38,370 nucleotides of DNA from Actinobaculum sp. oral taxon 183 str. F0552. GTDB lineage: Bacteria; Actinomycetota; Actinomycetes; Actinomycetales; Actinomycetaceae. Below the pieces are notes generated by a model. The model ran no database searches. It was not told the origin of the DNA and saw nothing but the letters and a program-made list of their open reading frames with translations. The first letter of the stretch is position 1. Each line of letters opens with the position of its first letter. The position numbers and the translations under genes were made by a program. This document shows positions 15,258 to 23,778 of this stretch, one piece after another. The stretch is from NCBI RefSeq assembly GCF_000466165.1, contig NZ_KE951406.1, positions 97,268 to 135,637 on the forward strand, given 5' to 3'.

Positions 15258-15554
15258 ATGGACGAAGACGCCCAGGCCGAGTTGGCGGCATACCGCCGTA
15301 CGATCGACAATTTAGACGCCGCGGTCATCCACATGCTGGCCGAACGCTTCCGATGCACGAAACAGGTCGGCGAATTGAAATCCCGGCACGGCATGCCTCC
15401 CGCGGACCCGGTGCGCGAGGCCGAGCAGCTCGAACGCATGCGCGCTCTGGCGGTGGAGGCCGGGCTGGACCCCGCTTTCGCTGAGAAGCTCTTGCGTTTC
15501 ATCCTCGCCGAGGTCATCCGGCACCACGAGGAGATCTCCGCAGAATCGGGTTAG
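15258..15554 (+). CDS. Chorismate mutase, AroQ (type II) class
   Basis: Converts chorismate to prephenate for Phe and Tyr synthesis. A stand-alone 98-residue all-helical domain. Landmarks in order: YRRTIDNLDAAVIHMLAERF (first helix with the active-site Arg), CTKQVGELK (Lys), PVREAEQLERM (Arg-Glu of the second helix), and EVIRHHEEIS near the end, where other members carry Gln or Glu. No signal peptide, so cytoplasmic. GGGAGA lies upstream of ATG 15258. It follows clpX by 58 bases without a strong hairpin and may be co-transcribed. Many actinobacterial members need DAHP synthase for full activity; this is family knowledge. Confidence 0.88.
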   Translation: MDEDAQAELAAYRRTIDNLDAAVIHMLAERFRCTKQVGELKSRHGMPPADPVREAEQLERMRALAVEAGLDPAFAEKLLRFILAEVIRHHEEISAESG

Positions 15555-15591
15555 AGGCGATCACAGCCGTGCTCTGCGGCGCCCGCCGAGC

Positions 15592-15610
15592 ACGGGCGAG
15601 CGACGCCCGT
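15592..15610 (+). terminator. Small hairpin after the chorismate mutase gene
   Basis: ACGGGCG (15592-15598) and CGCCCGT (15604-15610) with a 5-nt loop, 38 bases past the stop, followed by TCGTCG. Plausible but weak terminator. Confidence 0.35.
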
Positions 15611-15823
15611 TCGTCGACCGCACGGCGAGCGGCTGGCGGCCCGCAGGCCGAGTCAGGATACAAGGCAGCGGCTACCCGCACAAGGGGTCGGAAGACCGGC
15701 GATTCGCCGGCGGCGGGCCGCATCGCTTCGTTGTAGCCTGCCGGTGTGCCGGGGAGGCGTGCACGCATATCAGTCTCACGGCCTTCCCGCGGATTCGGCA
15801 AATATCGGAAATAGTGAGGTGCG

Positions 15824-16855
15824 ATGAGTAGACAACAGCGCGGCAGGACGAGCTTGGCCTTCAAGCTGTGCAGCGCCGCCGCAGTGAGCGGCCTGTGCAT
15901 AGCCGGTGCGGTACCCGGCTTCGCCGCGGCTGCGGACGGAAAGCACGGTTCGTCAGCAGTCCGAGCAGATGACGCGAAGGCGGCCAAGCCGGCCGTCCCC
16001 GACGCGACCGGCCCGGCCGCGTCCCATGCCGGCACCGGGTCGAACGAGGCAGGGTCGCTGAAGAAACAGTCCATCCTGTTCTTCGCGTACAAGTACCCGT
16101 CTGCGTCCAGTGGCGCCGGCTACTGGGACGCTCTGGTGAAACTGGGCGGCAAAGCGATCCCCTATGTTGTATTCAATCCGTCCAGTGGCGCCGGGAAGTC
16201 GGCCAATCCGGACTACGTCCGGCAGATCTCGAAGAATTCAGCTGCTGGTATCAAGAACATCGGCTACATCCGGACGAACTATCAGAAGCGATCTATCACC
16301 GACGTTGAGGCCGAGATAGAGTCTTACTACAAGTTCTACGGCGAAAAGAACGTGAGTGGATTCTTCTTCGACGAAATAGCCACTAAAACACAAGAGGACA
16401 GCGAATACCTTCACATTCTTTACAGCTATGTGAAAAAATACCACCCAGAAAAATTAGTGGTAGCCAATCCCGGATCTCCGATAGTCAATGAGAATATCAC
16501 TCGACATGCTGATATATTCGTTACTGCGGAAAATTCAGCCTCTGACTATATTCACAAGTATCCGAAGCATCCTTCAAAATTCGAAAATGATTCGAATAAT
16601 TCGAAACATATTATGCACGCAGTATACGGCGCTTCCACTAAACAATACAACGAGATCATTAAGCTCTCGCGTCAGCGCAATGCCGGATGGCTGTTCGTGA
16701 CGACCGATGTGCAGGACAACCCCTACGATGAGTTGCCCCAGAACTTGACGGAACTGTCCCGGTCGATCAACGAACTCGGCATGCCGGACGATCCGCGCGG
16801 CAAGGCAGACCCCTGGATCCCGAAACAGCGGGAAGACCCCACGCCGGTGCCGTGA
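15824..16855 (+). CDS. Secreted spherulin-4 family protein (GH135-like)
   Basis: 343 residues. An N-terminal signal peptide is clear: basic SRQQRGR, hydrophobic AAAVSGLCIAGAVPGFA, cleavage probably after AFAAA near 38. An Ala/Asp-rich linker runs to about 80, then a spherulin-4 TIM-barrel-like domain (about 83-325): ILFFAYKYP, YVVFNPSSGAG, NIGYIRTNY, GFFFDEIAT and LVVANPGSP. The FFDE acidic pair sits where GH135/GH114 enzymes carry their catalytic acids. The fungal GH135 member Sph3 cuts galactosaminogalactan, so a role on amino-sugar polymers is possible but unproven. Bases 16320-16640 are strongly AT-rich compared with both ends of the gene, suggesting transferred DNA. ATG 15824; the ribosome-binding site GTGAGG is modest. 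Confidence 0.75.
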   Translation: MSRQQRGRTSLAFKLCSAAAVSGLCIAGAVPGFAAAADGKHGSSAVRADDAKAAKPAVPDATGPAASHAGTGSNEAGSLKKQSILFFAYKYPSASSGAGYWDALVKLGGKAIPYVVFNPSSGAGKSANPDYVRQISKNSAAGIKNIGYIRTNYQKRSITDVEAEIESYYKFYGEKNVSGFFFDEIATKTQEDSEYLHILYSYVKKYHPEKLVVANPGSPIVNENITRHADIFVTAENSASDYIHKYPKHPSKFENDSNNSKHIMHAVYGASTKQYNEIIKLSRQRNAGWLFVTTDVQDNPYDELPQNLTELSRSINELGMPDDPRGKADPWIPKQREDPTPVP

Positions 16856-16910
16856 CAATCGCCGGCTCCCGCGCCGCCGCCGGCCAACGCCGGTCGCTCG
16901 CTCTGAAGGG

Positions 16911-16959
16911 TCGGGGGAGAGCCTCGGAAAGGACATCGCCTTCCGAAGCTCTCCCCCGA
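16911..16959. terminator. Long bidirectional hairpin
   Basis: TCGGGGGAGAGC (16911-16922) pairs with GCTCTCCCCCGA (16948-16959), and inner TCGGAA (16924-16929) pairs with TTCCGA (16941-16946). It lies between the convergent spherulin-4 and acyl-CoA ligase genes and probably ends both. Confidence 0.8.
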
Positions 16960-17006
16960 TCTGTCGCTTCGAGTGGGGCGGTGCTTCCACCAGGCTGTCG
17001 CCGCGG

Positions 17007-18839
17007 CTAATCGGTCGCGTAGATCTTCTCGATGTCGTCCGCGAAGTCCCGGAGGACGGCGGCCCGTTTGAGTTTCATGGACGGAGTCATGTACCCGTTG
17101 GCCACGGTGAAATCGATGGGAAGGATCCTGAACTTGCGGATCGACTCGGCTCGCGAGACCGCTTCGTTGGCACGCTTGATCGCCCGGTCGATCGCGGCGA
17201 GGACCTGTGGGTTCTCGGCGGCTTCCTTCGCGCTCATCTCGGGCAGGCCGTGGTTGCGCAGCCATCCGGGGAGCATCTCGGAGTCGAGGGTGGCGAGGGC
17301 GCCGATGAAGGGCTTCTGGTCGCCGACCACGACCACTTGGGAGACGAGGGGATGCCCGCGCAGCCTGTCTTCCAGGATCGCCGGGGCCACGTTCTTCCCG
17401 CCGGCCGTCACGATCAGCTCTTTCTTACGGCCGGTGATGTAGACGAAGCCGTCGTCGTCGATCCTTCCCAGATCCCCGGTGTGGAACCATCCGTCCTCTG
17501 TGAAGGCTTCGGCGGTGGCCCCAGGATTGTTGTTGTACTCGCGGAAGACGTGGTCGCCCTTGCACAGGATCTCGCCGTCCTCGCCGATGGAGACGTAACA
17601 GCCGGGATAGGCCGGGCCCACGGAACCTATACGAATGAAATCGGGGGTGTTGACCGTCGTGGGAGCCGAGGTCTCCGTCAGGCCGTAGCCTTCGTGGACG
17701 GTGATGCCGATCCCTCGGAAGAAATGGCCCAGACGCTCGCCCAACGGCGCCCCGCCCGAGATGGAGTTCGCGAGGTCGCCGCCCAGCAGATTCCGGATCG
17801 TCGAGTAGACCAGCCGGTCGCCGACCCTGTGCTGGGCCCTCAGCTGGAGGGAGGGGCCTTCGGGAGTGTCGAGCGCCCGCGAGTACTTGATGGCGACCTT
17901 GGCGTAGTGGCGGAAGAGCTTGAGTTTCAGGCCGCGTCCCGCCTTTGCGTCGGCCGCGTTGTAGATCTTCTCGAAGATGCGCGGCACGGCGAGGATGTAG
18001 GTCGGCTTGAAGCTTTGGATGTCGGTGACGAGGTTCTTCGCGTCCGGGGCGAAGCCTGTGACGTTTCCCGAGTACATCGACATGATGCAGATGAACCGGG
18101 CGAAGACGTGGGCCATCGGCAGGGCGAGGAGGCTGCGCTGGTACCCGCCGATGATGTGCGAGAGGCCGTCGTCGAGCGGGCCGTTGATCGCCACGTGGAG
18201 CAGATTGCGATGGGACAGGCGAGCGCCTTTGGGGAGCCCCGTCGTCCCCGACGTGTAGATGATGGTCGCCAGGTCGTCGGCGGTCGTGGCGTCGATGCGC
18301 CGGTCGATCTCCTCATCGGACTCGGGCTGCCCGAGTGCGGAGATCTTGTCGACCGCGTCTTCCTCGATCACGTGAATCGTCTCGAAATGCTCGACGTCGT
18401 TGAGGATGGGGGCGAGCACGTCATGAAGTTGCCGGGTTTCGGCGATGGCGATGCGGCAGTGTGCGTCGTCGATGATCCAACGCGCCTGCTGTGTCGAATC
18501 GGTCTCGTAGATGGGGATGAGCTGTGCTCCGACTGCCCAGACGGCCTGGTCGAAGAGGGCGAACTCATAGCGCGAATGGCTCATGATGGCGATGTGATCG
18601 TTCGGCTGGACGCCCATGGCGATCAAGCCGCGGGCCAGCTCGCGGACCTCCGCGTAGAACTGGCGCCATGTCACAGGCACCCACGTGTTGATCGAGGACT
18701 TGCGTTCGAATACGACCTTCTCGGCGCGGTCGATGGCATGATTTCGCATCACCCAGGGGATGCTCATCGAATCCGTGACCTTGATCTTGCCGGGACAGTG
18801 GGAGGCCCGGCGTCCGTCTTTCTCGATGATGTTGCTCAT
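17007..18839 (-). CDS. Long-chain fatty-acid-CoA ligase (AMP-forming, FadD15-like)
   Basis: Activates fatty acids to acyl-AMP and then acyl-CoA. 610 residues. AMP-binding P-loop YTSGTTGLPKGA (about 195-206), adenine motif GYGLTETSAPT (about 390-400), hinge GDLGRIDDDGFVYITGRKKELIVTAGGKN (about 448-476), and the catalytic Lys in NGYMTPSMKLKR near 587. Best resembles the actinobacterial FadD15 group of long-chain ligases. No membrane segments; likely peripheral at the membrane. ATG 18839 follows AGAGGA. Shares a bidirectional terminator with the convergent neighbour. The 276-base region upstream shows two copies of GTGGACGGGGC but no clear promoter. Confidence 0.92.
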   Translation of the reverse strand: MSNIIEKDGRRASHCPGKIKVTDSMSIPWVMRNHAIDRAEKVVFERKSSINTWVPVTWRQFYAEVRELARGLIAMGVQPNDHIAIMSHSRYEFALFDQAVWAVGAQLIPIYETDSTQQARWIIDDAHCRIAIAETRQLHDVLAPILNDVEHFETIHVIEEDAVDKISALGQPESDEEIDRRIDATTADDLATIIYTSGTTGLPKGARLSHRNLLHVAINGPLDDGLSHIIGGYQRSLLALPMAHVFARFICIMSMYSGNVTGFAPDAKNLVTDIQSFKPTYILAVPRIFEKIYNAADAKAGRGLKLKLFRHYAKVAIKYSRALDTPEGPSLQLRAQHRVGDRLVYSTIRNLLGGDLANSISGGAPLGERLGHFFRGIGITVHEGYGLTETSAPTTVNTPDFIRIGSVGPAYPGCYVSIGEDGEILCKGDHVFREYNNNPGATAEAFTEDGWFHTGDLGRIDDDGFVYITGRKKELIVTAGGKNVAPAILEDRLRGHPLVSQVVVVGDQKPFIGALATLDSEMLPGWLRNHGLPEMSAKEAAENPQVLAAIDRAIKRANEAVSRAESIRKFRILPIDFTVANGYMTPSMKLKRAAVLRDFADDIEKIYATD

Positions 18840-19115
18840 GAAGTCCTCTCTGATCTGAACGATCTAGAGCTACGATAGCGTAACCCTGCACGCCCCGCAC
18901 TCTGCCCGCGGGAGGAATTCCGCGGAATCCCAAGGGTATGGTGAAGCTCTCAACGGCGGGCGCGTGGACGGGGCGACATCATGAGGATGATGCGGAAGCG
19001 GTAGAATCTCGCCGATGTGCGCGTGTGGACGGGGCAGCGTTCAGGATACTGTGATGCGGGTGGGGCATCGCCGTGCCGATAGCCTGTACATAATGATATG
19101 GTAATTCAATAATTA

Positions 19116-19544
19116 CTATTCACTACTTAATGAGATGACTTTCCTTAAAATGAGATTAAATATGATATAAAATACCACTGGTATCAAGGCGCCCAGCCAA
19201 GTAAACGTAAGAAAATGAAAAATATATAAAAGTATGAAAAAAGATAAAATTGATTGTATTACAGTAGATACATATTTATTAATATAAATATTTGATACAA
19301 TGTACGTTGTAAAATCATCAAATGACAATACAAATAAATAATAAATTAAAAACCATGTTATATATTCGAATACTGACCTTTTAATTATGCCGCCGAGTAC
19401 ATTCACGTTCGCTGTGAGAGCAAGACCGAGTCCCGCAGGGAAGAGCGGCAAGAGAAGAGTAAACGGGAGAAGCATGAAAGCGCCGGTAAGGCCGAGAATT
19501 CTCCTGGCCTTACCGAACGTTGAATTGAAATAATTTCTCATCAT
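19116..19544 (-). CDS. Small AT-rich hypothetical membrane protein
   Basis: Unrecognised. About 142 residues from ATG 19544 (an adjacent ATG at 19541 is equally possible); the frame is open further upstream to 19682, but that part is hydrophilic, Cys-rich and of different composition. Four hydrophobic segments are visible: near GLTGAFMLLPFTLLLPLFPAG, YITWFLIYYLFVLSF, ILSFFILLYIFHFL and LGALIPVVFYIIFNLIL. Codon use is AT-biased (many Ile, Tyr, Phe, Asn), against about two-thirds GC in the flanks, so the DNA is probably foreign. No good ribosome-binding site. Membrane location is the only role that can be inferred. Confidence 0.5.
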   Translation of the reverse strand: MMRNYFNSTFGKARRILGLTGAFMLLPFTLLLPLFPAGLGLALTANVNVLGGIIKRSVFEYITWFLIYYLFVLSFDDFTTYIVSNIYINKYVSTVIQSILSFFILLYIFHFLTFTWLGALIPVVFYIIFNLILRKVISLSSE

Positions 19545-19658
19545 CCGAAAAGCATAACAATCCGACGAGCAGCATCGTATGCTATATCCTGTGGAATCCC
19601 TATATAGGGTTTTCCATGGAAAGCCGTTAGCTCCACATTTTGCGATAGGAGAATGGCA

Positions 19659-19860
19659 ATGAGAAACGCGGGAAAGCTTCACCCGGCTTCGAAAAGTGCC
19701 TCCTGTGGGCGATCCTTCTGATGGCCCTCAGCGTGACGACGTACGCCATCGGACCGGACGTCTTCCTCAAAGCGAACGAGGGGAATCACAGGGCTGACGG
19801 CGAGATTATCGGATCCGTCCTGTCGATCGTGCGCGTCTACGGGGCTGTCGGGTGTGCCGG
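19659..19860 (+). pseudogene. Possible frameshifted small membrane-protein ORF
   Basis: ATG 19659 has AGGAG seven bases upstream but its frame stops at TGA 19719-19721 after 20 codons. From about 19661 another frame reads without a start: EKCLLWAILLMALSVTTYA, then IGPDVFLKANEGNHRADGE and SVLSIVRVYG, which looks like a signal or membrane anchor plus a soluble part. A single frame change near 19680 would join them. The frame then runs into the valS 3' end with no sensible ending, so it is probably a decayed or truncated gene. No family recognised. The rest of 19545-19944 shows only a palindrome CCCTATATAGGG (19598-19609). Confidence 0.25.
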
Positions 19861-19894
19861 CGGCCGCCGACCCCGCAGAATCGAGGGCTGGAGA

Positions 19895-19929
19895 AGTGTG
19901 GGGCCGCGGGATGTTTGCGACCCCACACT
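19895..19929 (-). terminator. Terminator after valS
   Basis: AGTGTGGGG (19895-19903) and CCCCACACT (19921-19929) form a perfect 9-bp stem with a 17-nt loop, 15 bases past the valS stop on the minus strand. Confidence 0.65.
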
Positions 19930-19944
19930 GCATATGCTCACCCT

Positions 19945-22629
19945 CTACTTTTTCGACCTGGGTTTCTTCGGCTCGGGTGGGTCGAGCTCGTAGGAGGCCA
20001 CGATCACCGGCCCGTCGTGCTTGGCAGCGGTGAGCGAGAGATCCCCGCGGACGTGCGCGGCTCGCACCAGATCGGCGTGGACGGCGTCGATCTTAGAGCG
20101 GTCCGCCTCGGCGACGTCGAGCGAAACGGAAGCGTAGGTGGTGCGCTGGGAGACCTTGTTCTCCGACTTCACCTTCCGCAGAGCGGTCAGCGCCTCGCCG
20201 GCGACCCGCAGGATGTCTGCATCCGCCCCGGCAGCTGCGGCGCGCAAAGGCTCCGAACTGGGCCAGGCGGCGCGGTGGACCGAGCCCGTGCGGTACCAGC
20301 TCCACACCTCCTCCGTGGCGTAGGGGATGAACGGCGCCAGGAGCCGCAGGAAGACGTCGACGGCGATGTTCAGCGCCGCCCTCGCCGAGCGGGCGGCCGG
20401 GTCCTCGGAGTACGCGCGGTCCTTCACCAGCTCGAGGTAGTCGTCGCAGAAGGCCCAGAAGTAGGATTCGGCGAGCTCCAACGCCCGCGTGTGGTCGTAG
20501 GCCTCGAAGGAAGCCGTAGCCTCGTCGACCACGTCGGCGAGCCCTGCCAGGACCGCCCGGTCCACCGGCTCGGTGACAGCCGAGGCGTCGAGATCCGCCG
20601 GCGCTCCCTCGCCGCCCATCGACAGGGCGAACTTCGAGGCGTTGAGCACCTTCATCGCCAGGCGGCGCCCGATCTTCATCTGCTGCTCGTCGAAGGTCGC
20701 GTCCATTCCCAGCCGCGCGCTCGCGGCCCAATAGCGCACAGCGTCCGAGCCGTGCTTTTCGAGCAGCGCCAAGGGGGTGACCACGTTGCCCTTCGACTTG
20801 GACATCTTCTTCCGGTCGGGATCCAGGATCCACCCGGAGATGGCGGCGTGCCTCCAAGGGTTCTCGCCGAATTCGAGGTGGGCGCGCACCATCGAGGAGA
20901 ACAGCCACGTGCGGATGATGTCCTGGCCTTGCGGGCGCACGTCCATCGGGTAGACGCGCGAGAACAGGTCCTCGTCCGTCAGCCATCCGCCCGCGATCTG
21001 GGGGCTGAGAGAGGACGTGGCCCACGTGTCCATGATGTCGATCTCGCCGACGAAGCCGCCCGGCTCGCCGCGCTGATCCTCGGTGAAGCCCTCGGGGACG
21101 TCCGAGGAGGGGTCGACGGGAAGGCGTTCGACGTCGGGCGCGATGACGTCGTCGTAATCGACCTCGCCGGACTCGTGCACCCGATACCACAGCGGGATCG
21201 GCACGCCGAAGAAGCGCTGGCGGGAGATGAGCCAGTCGGTGTTCAGGCCGCCGACCCAATTGTCGTAGCGCACGTGCATGAAATCGGGGTGGAAGGCGAG
21301 CTCGTTTCCGGCCGCGATCAGGTTCTCGCGCAGCTGCCTGCCGTTGGCCTCGATGTGGTCGCGTCCGCCGTTGCGGATGTACCACTGGCGCGACGTGACG
21401 ATCTCCAAGGGTTTGTCGCCCTTCTCGAAGAAGTTCGCCATACGGGACGTAGGCTTGGGCTCGCCGAGCATCTCGCCGCTGTCGGCCAGCGCCTCCACAA
21501 GCGCCTTCCTGGCGGAGAAAGCCGTCTTCCCGGCCATGGCCTCGTAGGCGGCGACGCCCCGTTCGGAGGCGATCCACTCCGGCGTCTGCGCGACGATGCG
21601 GCCGTCTTTGCCGAGCACCGAACGCATCGGCAGGCCCAGTTCGCGCCACCACACGACGTCGGTCAGATCGCCGAAGGTGCAGCACATGGCGATTCCCGCG
21701 CCCTTCTCCATTTCAGCGGCGGGGTGGGCGAGGACGGGGAGTTCGACGTCGAAGATAGGCGACGTCACCGTTGTACCGAAGAGGTGGCTGTAGCGTTCGT
21801 CGTCGGGGTGCGCGATGAGCGCGACGCAGGCGGGAAGAAGCTCAGGGCGCGTGGTTTCGATGACGACGTCGCCGCCCTGACCGTGGAAGGCCAGCGAATG
21901 GTAGGCGCCGGGGTATTCGCGGGCCTCGAGCTCCGCCTGGGCGACGGCCGTTTGGAAGGTCACATCCCACAGACCGGGGGCCTGGGCCTGATAGGCCTCG
22001 CCGCGCTCGAGATTGCGCAGGAACCCCGCCTGGGCGATCTTCTGAGCCTTCGCCCCGATCGTCTGATAATGCTGACTCCAGTCCACCGACAGGCCGAGGT
22101 AGCGCCACAGCGCCTCGAACTGCGCCTCATCCTCCTCGGTCAGCTTCCAGCACAGCTCGATGAAATTGCGCCGCGAGATCGGAACCTGGTCGGCGTACTT
22201 GATCGACTTGCCGTCGCCGCCGTCGTGGGGAGGGACGAAATCGGGGTCGTAGGGCAGCGACGGGTCGCAGCGCACCCCGTAGTAGTTCTGGACGCGCCGT
22301 TCGGTGGGCAGGCCGTTGTCGTCCCAGCCCATCGGGTAGAAGACCGACTTGCCGCGCATGCGCTGGTAGCGGGCCATCGTGTCGGTGTGGGTGTAGGAGA
22401 AGACGTGGCCCACGTGCAGGGAACCGGAAACCGTGGGCGGGGGAGTGTCGATCGAGTAGACGTCCTCGCGGGTCGCAGTGCGGTCGAAGGCATACGCGCC
22501 GTCTTCTTGCCAGCGCTTTCCCCAGCGGTTTTCGAGGCCCTCGAGGCTGGCCTTGCCGGGAACCTCCACGCGCTCGCGAAGCTCGCCCCCGAAATTGGCC
22601 GCCTTGAATTCGTCTGTCGATTTCGCCAT
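19945..22629 (-). CDS. valS: Valine-tRNA ligase
   Basis: Class I synthetase charging tRNA-Val. 894 residues. HIGH motif is GSLHVGH (about 65-71), preceded by PPPTVS; KMSKS motif is DRKKMSKSKGN (about 587-597). The CP1 editing domain lies between, and the anticodon-binding helical domain covers about 660-800. The protein ends with a basic PKKPRSKK tail and lacks the C-terminal coiled-coil arm of the E. coli-type enzyme. ATG 22629 is chosen as the start of homology; no strong Shine-Dalgarno is present (GGAAG is 13 bases away). A 10-codon ORF (22667-22635, ending GAAGAATAG) finishes five bases before the start and might help start translation by coupling. The DUF998-like gene lies 111 bases upstream on the same strand. 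Confidence 0.96.
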   Translation of the reverse strand: MAKSTDEFKAANFGGELRERVEVPGKASLEGLENRWGKRWQEDGAYAFDRTATREDVYSIDTPPPTVSGSLHVGHVFSYTHTDTMARYQRMRGKSVFYPMGWDDNGLPTERRVQNYYGVRCDPSLPYDPDFVPPHDGGDGKSIKYADQVPISRRNFIELCWKLTEEDEAQFEALWRYLGLSVDWSQHYQTIGAKAQKIAQAGFLRNLERGEAYQAQAPGLWDVTFQTAVAQAELEAREYPGAYHSLAFHGQGGDVVIETTRPELLPACVALIAHPDDERYSHLFGTTVTSPIFDVELPVLAHPAAEMEKGAGIAMCCTFGDLTDVVWWRELGLPMRSVLGKDGRIVAQTPEWIASERGVAAYEAMAGKTAFSARKALVEALADSGEMLGEPKPTSRMANFFEKGDKPLEIVTSRQWYIRNGGRDHIEANGRQLRENLIAAGNELAFHPDFMHVRYDNWVGGLNTDWLISRQRFFGVPIPLWYRVHESGEVDYDDVIAPDVERLPVDPSSDVPEGFTEDQRGEPGGFVGEIDIMDTWATSSLSPQIAGGWLTDEDLFSRVYPMDVRPQGQDIIRTWLFSSMVRAHLEFGENPWRHAAISGWILDPDRKKMSKSKGNVVTPLALLEKHGSDAVRYWAASARLGMDATFDEQQMKIGRRLAMKVLNASKFALSMGGEGAPADLDASAVTEPVDRAVLAGLADVVDEATASFEAYDHTRALELAESYFWAFCDDYLELVKDRAYSEDPAARSARAALNIAVDVFLRLLAPFIPYATEEVWSWYRTGSVHRAAWPSSEPLRAAAAGADADILRVAGEALTALRKVKSENKVSQRTTYASVSLDVAEADRSKIDAVHADLVRAAHVRGDLSLTAAKHDGPVIVASYELDPPEPKKPRSKK

Positions 22630-22740
22630 AGGCTCTATTCTTCCATGAACGGTTGAACTTGGCGCATGTGAGGGCTCTTGCCGGCGCGCGTTGTTCGCCA
22701 CGTCGCGCGAGTCTCGAGGGGGCGACGCCGGTCTGCCTGT

Positions 22741-23346
22741 TCAGAACTTCCCGCCGGTCGCCAGAATCGTCGCAGCGAAGACCGCGTAGAACAGGCCGAT
22801 CGAAACGAGGTAGGCACGCTCGGGAAGCCCGAAGCACCTGCTGCGAAAGCGGGGGAGCATCGCGCACACCAGCGCGACGAGAGAAACGAGCGCCGCGCAG
22901 TAGAGCCCGTTGGCCGCCGCGGCCACAACGCCGCCTTCGGGCGCGATGAGCCGCCGAATGTCTCCCGCCAGGCTGAAGGCGATCGCGAACCATCCGATCG
23001 CAAGGGCGTAGTGCGCCGCGCCCATTGGCGTGAGCCGCTGCCCCTCCAACGTCGTCGGGAACGCCGGGAGAATCGCGAAGATTGCAGCGAGAATAAGCAG
23101 AAGGACGGTCGCGGCGCCGCTGTAGTCCCAGCCGCGGAGGCCGTGCGCGGCGCCGGCCAAGGCGAGCCAAGTCGCGGACGTCAGCCACGTCGTCGCCGTT
23201 GCGAGCCTGCGCGTGGGGCCGACGGCGTAGTCGCTGACCGCGTGCCGAACAGGGCTGTAAGGGCTTTCGACCGTGTGAAGGCGGACGAAGAGGGCGAATC
23301 GAACGGCCGTGAGAATGAGTGCGAGGGAAGACAATGCCGTTGTCAT
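22741..23346 (-). CDS. DUF998-like membrane protein
   Basis: 201 residues, about six hydrophobic helices: N-terminal LSSLALILTAVRFALFV, then WLTSATWLALAGAAHGL, ATVLLLILAAIFAILPAF, AAHYALAIGWFAIAFSLAG, NGLYCAALVSLVALVCAML, YLVSIGLFYAVFAATILA. HAVSDYAVGPTR between helices 1 and 2 is the conserved loop of DUF998 proteins. Function unknown. It starts 14 bases after the marR stop, so both genes form one operon and the regulator probably controls this membrane protein. Confidence 0.75.
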   Translation of the reverse strand: MTTALSSLALILTAVRFALFVRLHTVESPYSPVRHAVSDYAVGPTRRLATATTWLTSATWLALAGAAHGLRGWDYSGAATVLLLILAAIFAILPAFPTTLEGQRLTPMGAAHYALAIGWFAIAFSLAGDIRRLIAPEGGVVAAAANGLYCAALVSLVALVCAMLPRFRSRCFGLPERAYLVSIGLFYAVFAATILATGGKF

Positions 23347-23360
23347 GGTCCGTTCCTGAG

Positions 23361-23771
23361 TTATCCGTTTTTGAGTTCGTCGTGTATCGATCGAATGGTC
23401 TGCGCGAGGCGAAGCGGGTCGAAGCCGAGCCTTCGCACGACGTCGTCGAAGGGCCCGCCCAGCGCGTGCGACGCCTTTCCCCGCAGCAGCTCCCCGTTTT
23501 CCGTGAGGTGGAGTCGGCGCACGTTCCCGCCGCCCTTTTGCGCGAGGTCCGCCGCGAGGCCGTCGGCGATGAGACGGCGGACGAGGGCGGAGCAGGACGC
23601 CTCGGTTATGCCGAGCGCCCGCGCCAGCTGGGCGCCGGAGACCCCCGGGTGCTCGCCGACGATCTCCAAAGCCAGGTACCTGTTGTACGTGAGGTTCAAC
23701 GGGCGGAGCATGCGCTCCGCTTCCCGGTCGAGGGTTCGCACGAGGTCGTGAAGTTCGTAGGCGAGGTCCAT
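23361..23771 (-). CDS. MarR-family transcriptional regulator
   Basis: 136 residues with a winged helix-turn-helix: GVSGAQLARALGITEASCSALVRRLIADGL (about 43-72), and a wing with GGGNVRRLHLTENGE (about 80-94). N- and C-terminal helices form the dimer. Family members usually repress their own operon and release DNA on binding a small ligand. The ATG at 23771 lies seven bases after TAAGAT, so the mRNA is probably leaderless. A palindrome CTTAG-N4-CTAAG covers that -10, a good autoregulatory site. It leads an operon with the DUF998-like gene. Confidence 0.88.
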   Translation of the reverse strand: MDLAYELHDLVRTLDREAERMLRPLNLTYNRYLALEIVGEHPGVSGAQLARALGITEASCSALVRRLIADGLAADLAQKGGGNVRRLHLTENGELLRGKASHALGGPFDDVVRRLGFDPLRLAQTIRSIHDELKNG

Positions 23772-23778
23772 AACCAGT

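Noticed and set aside
18962-19035. Two copies of GTGGACGGGGC upstream of the acyl-CoA ligase gene
   Set aside because: Two short GC-rich direct repeats 60 bases apart with no further copies; too weak to call a repeat array or operator.
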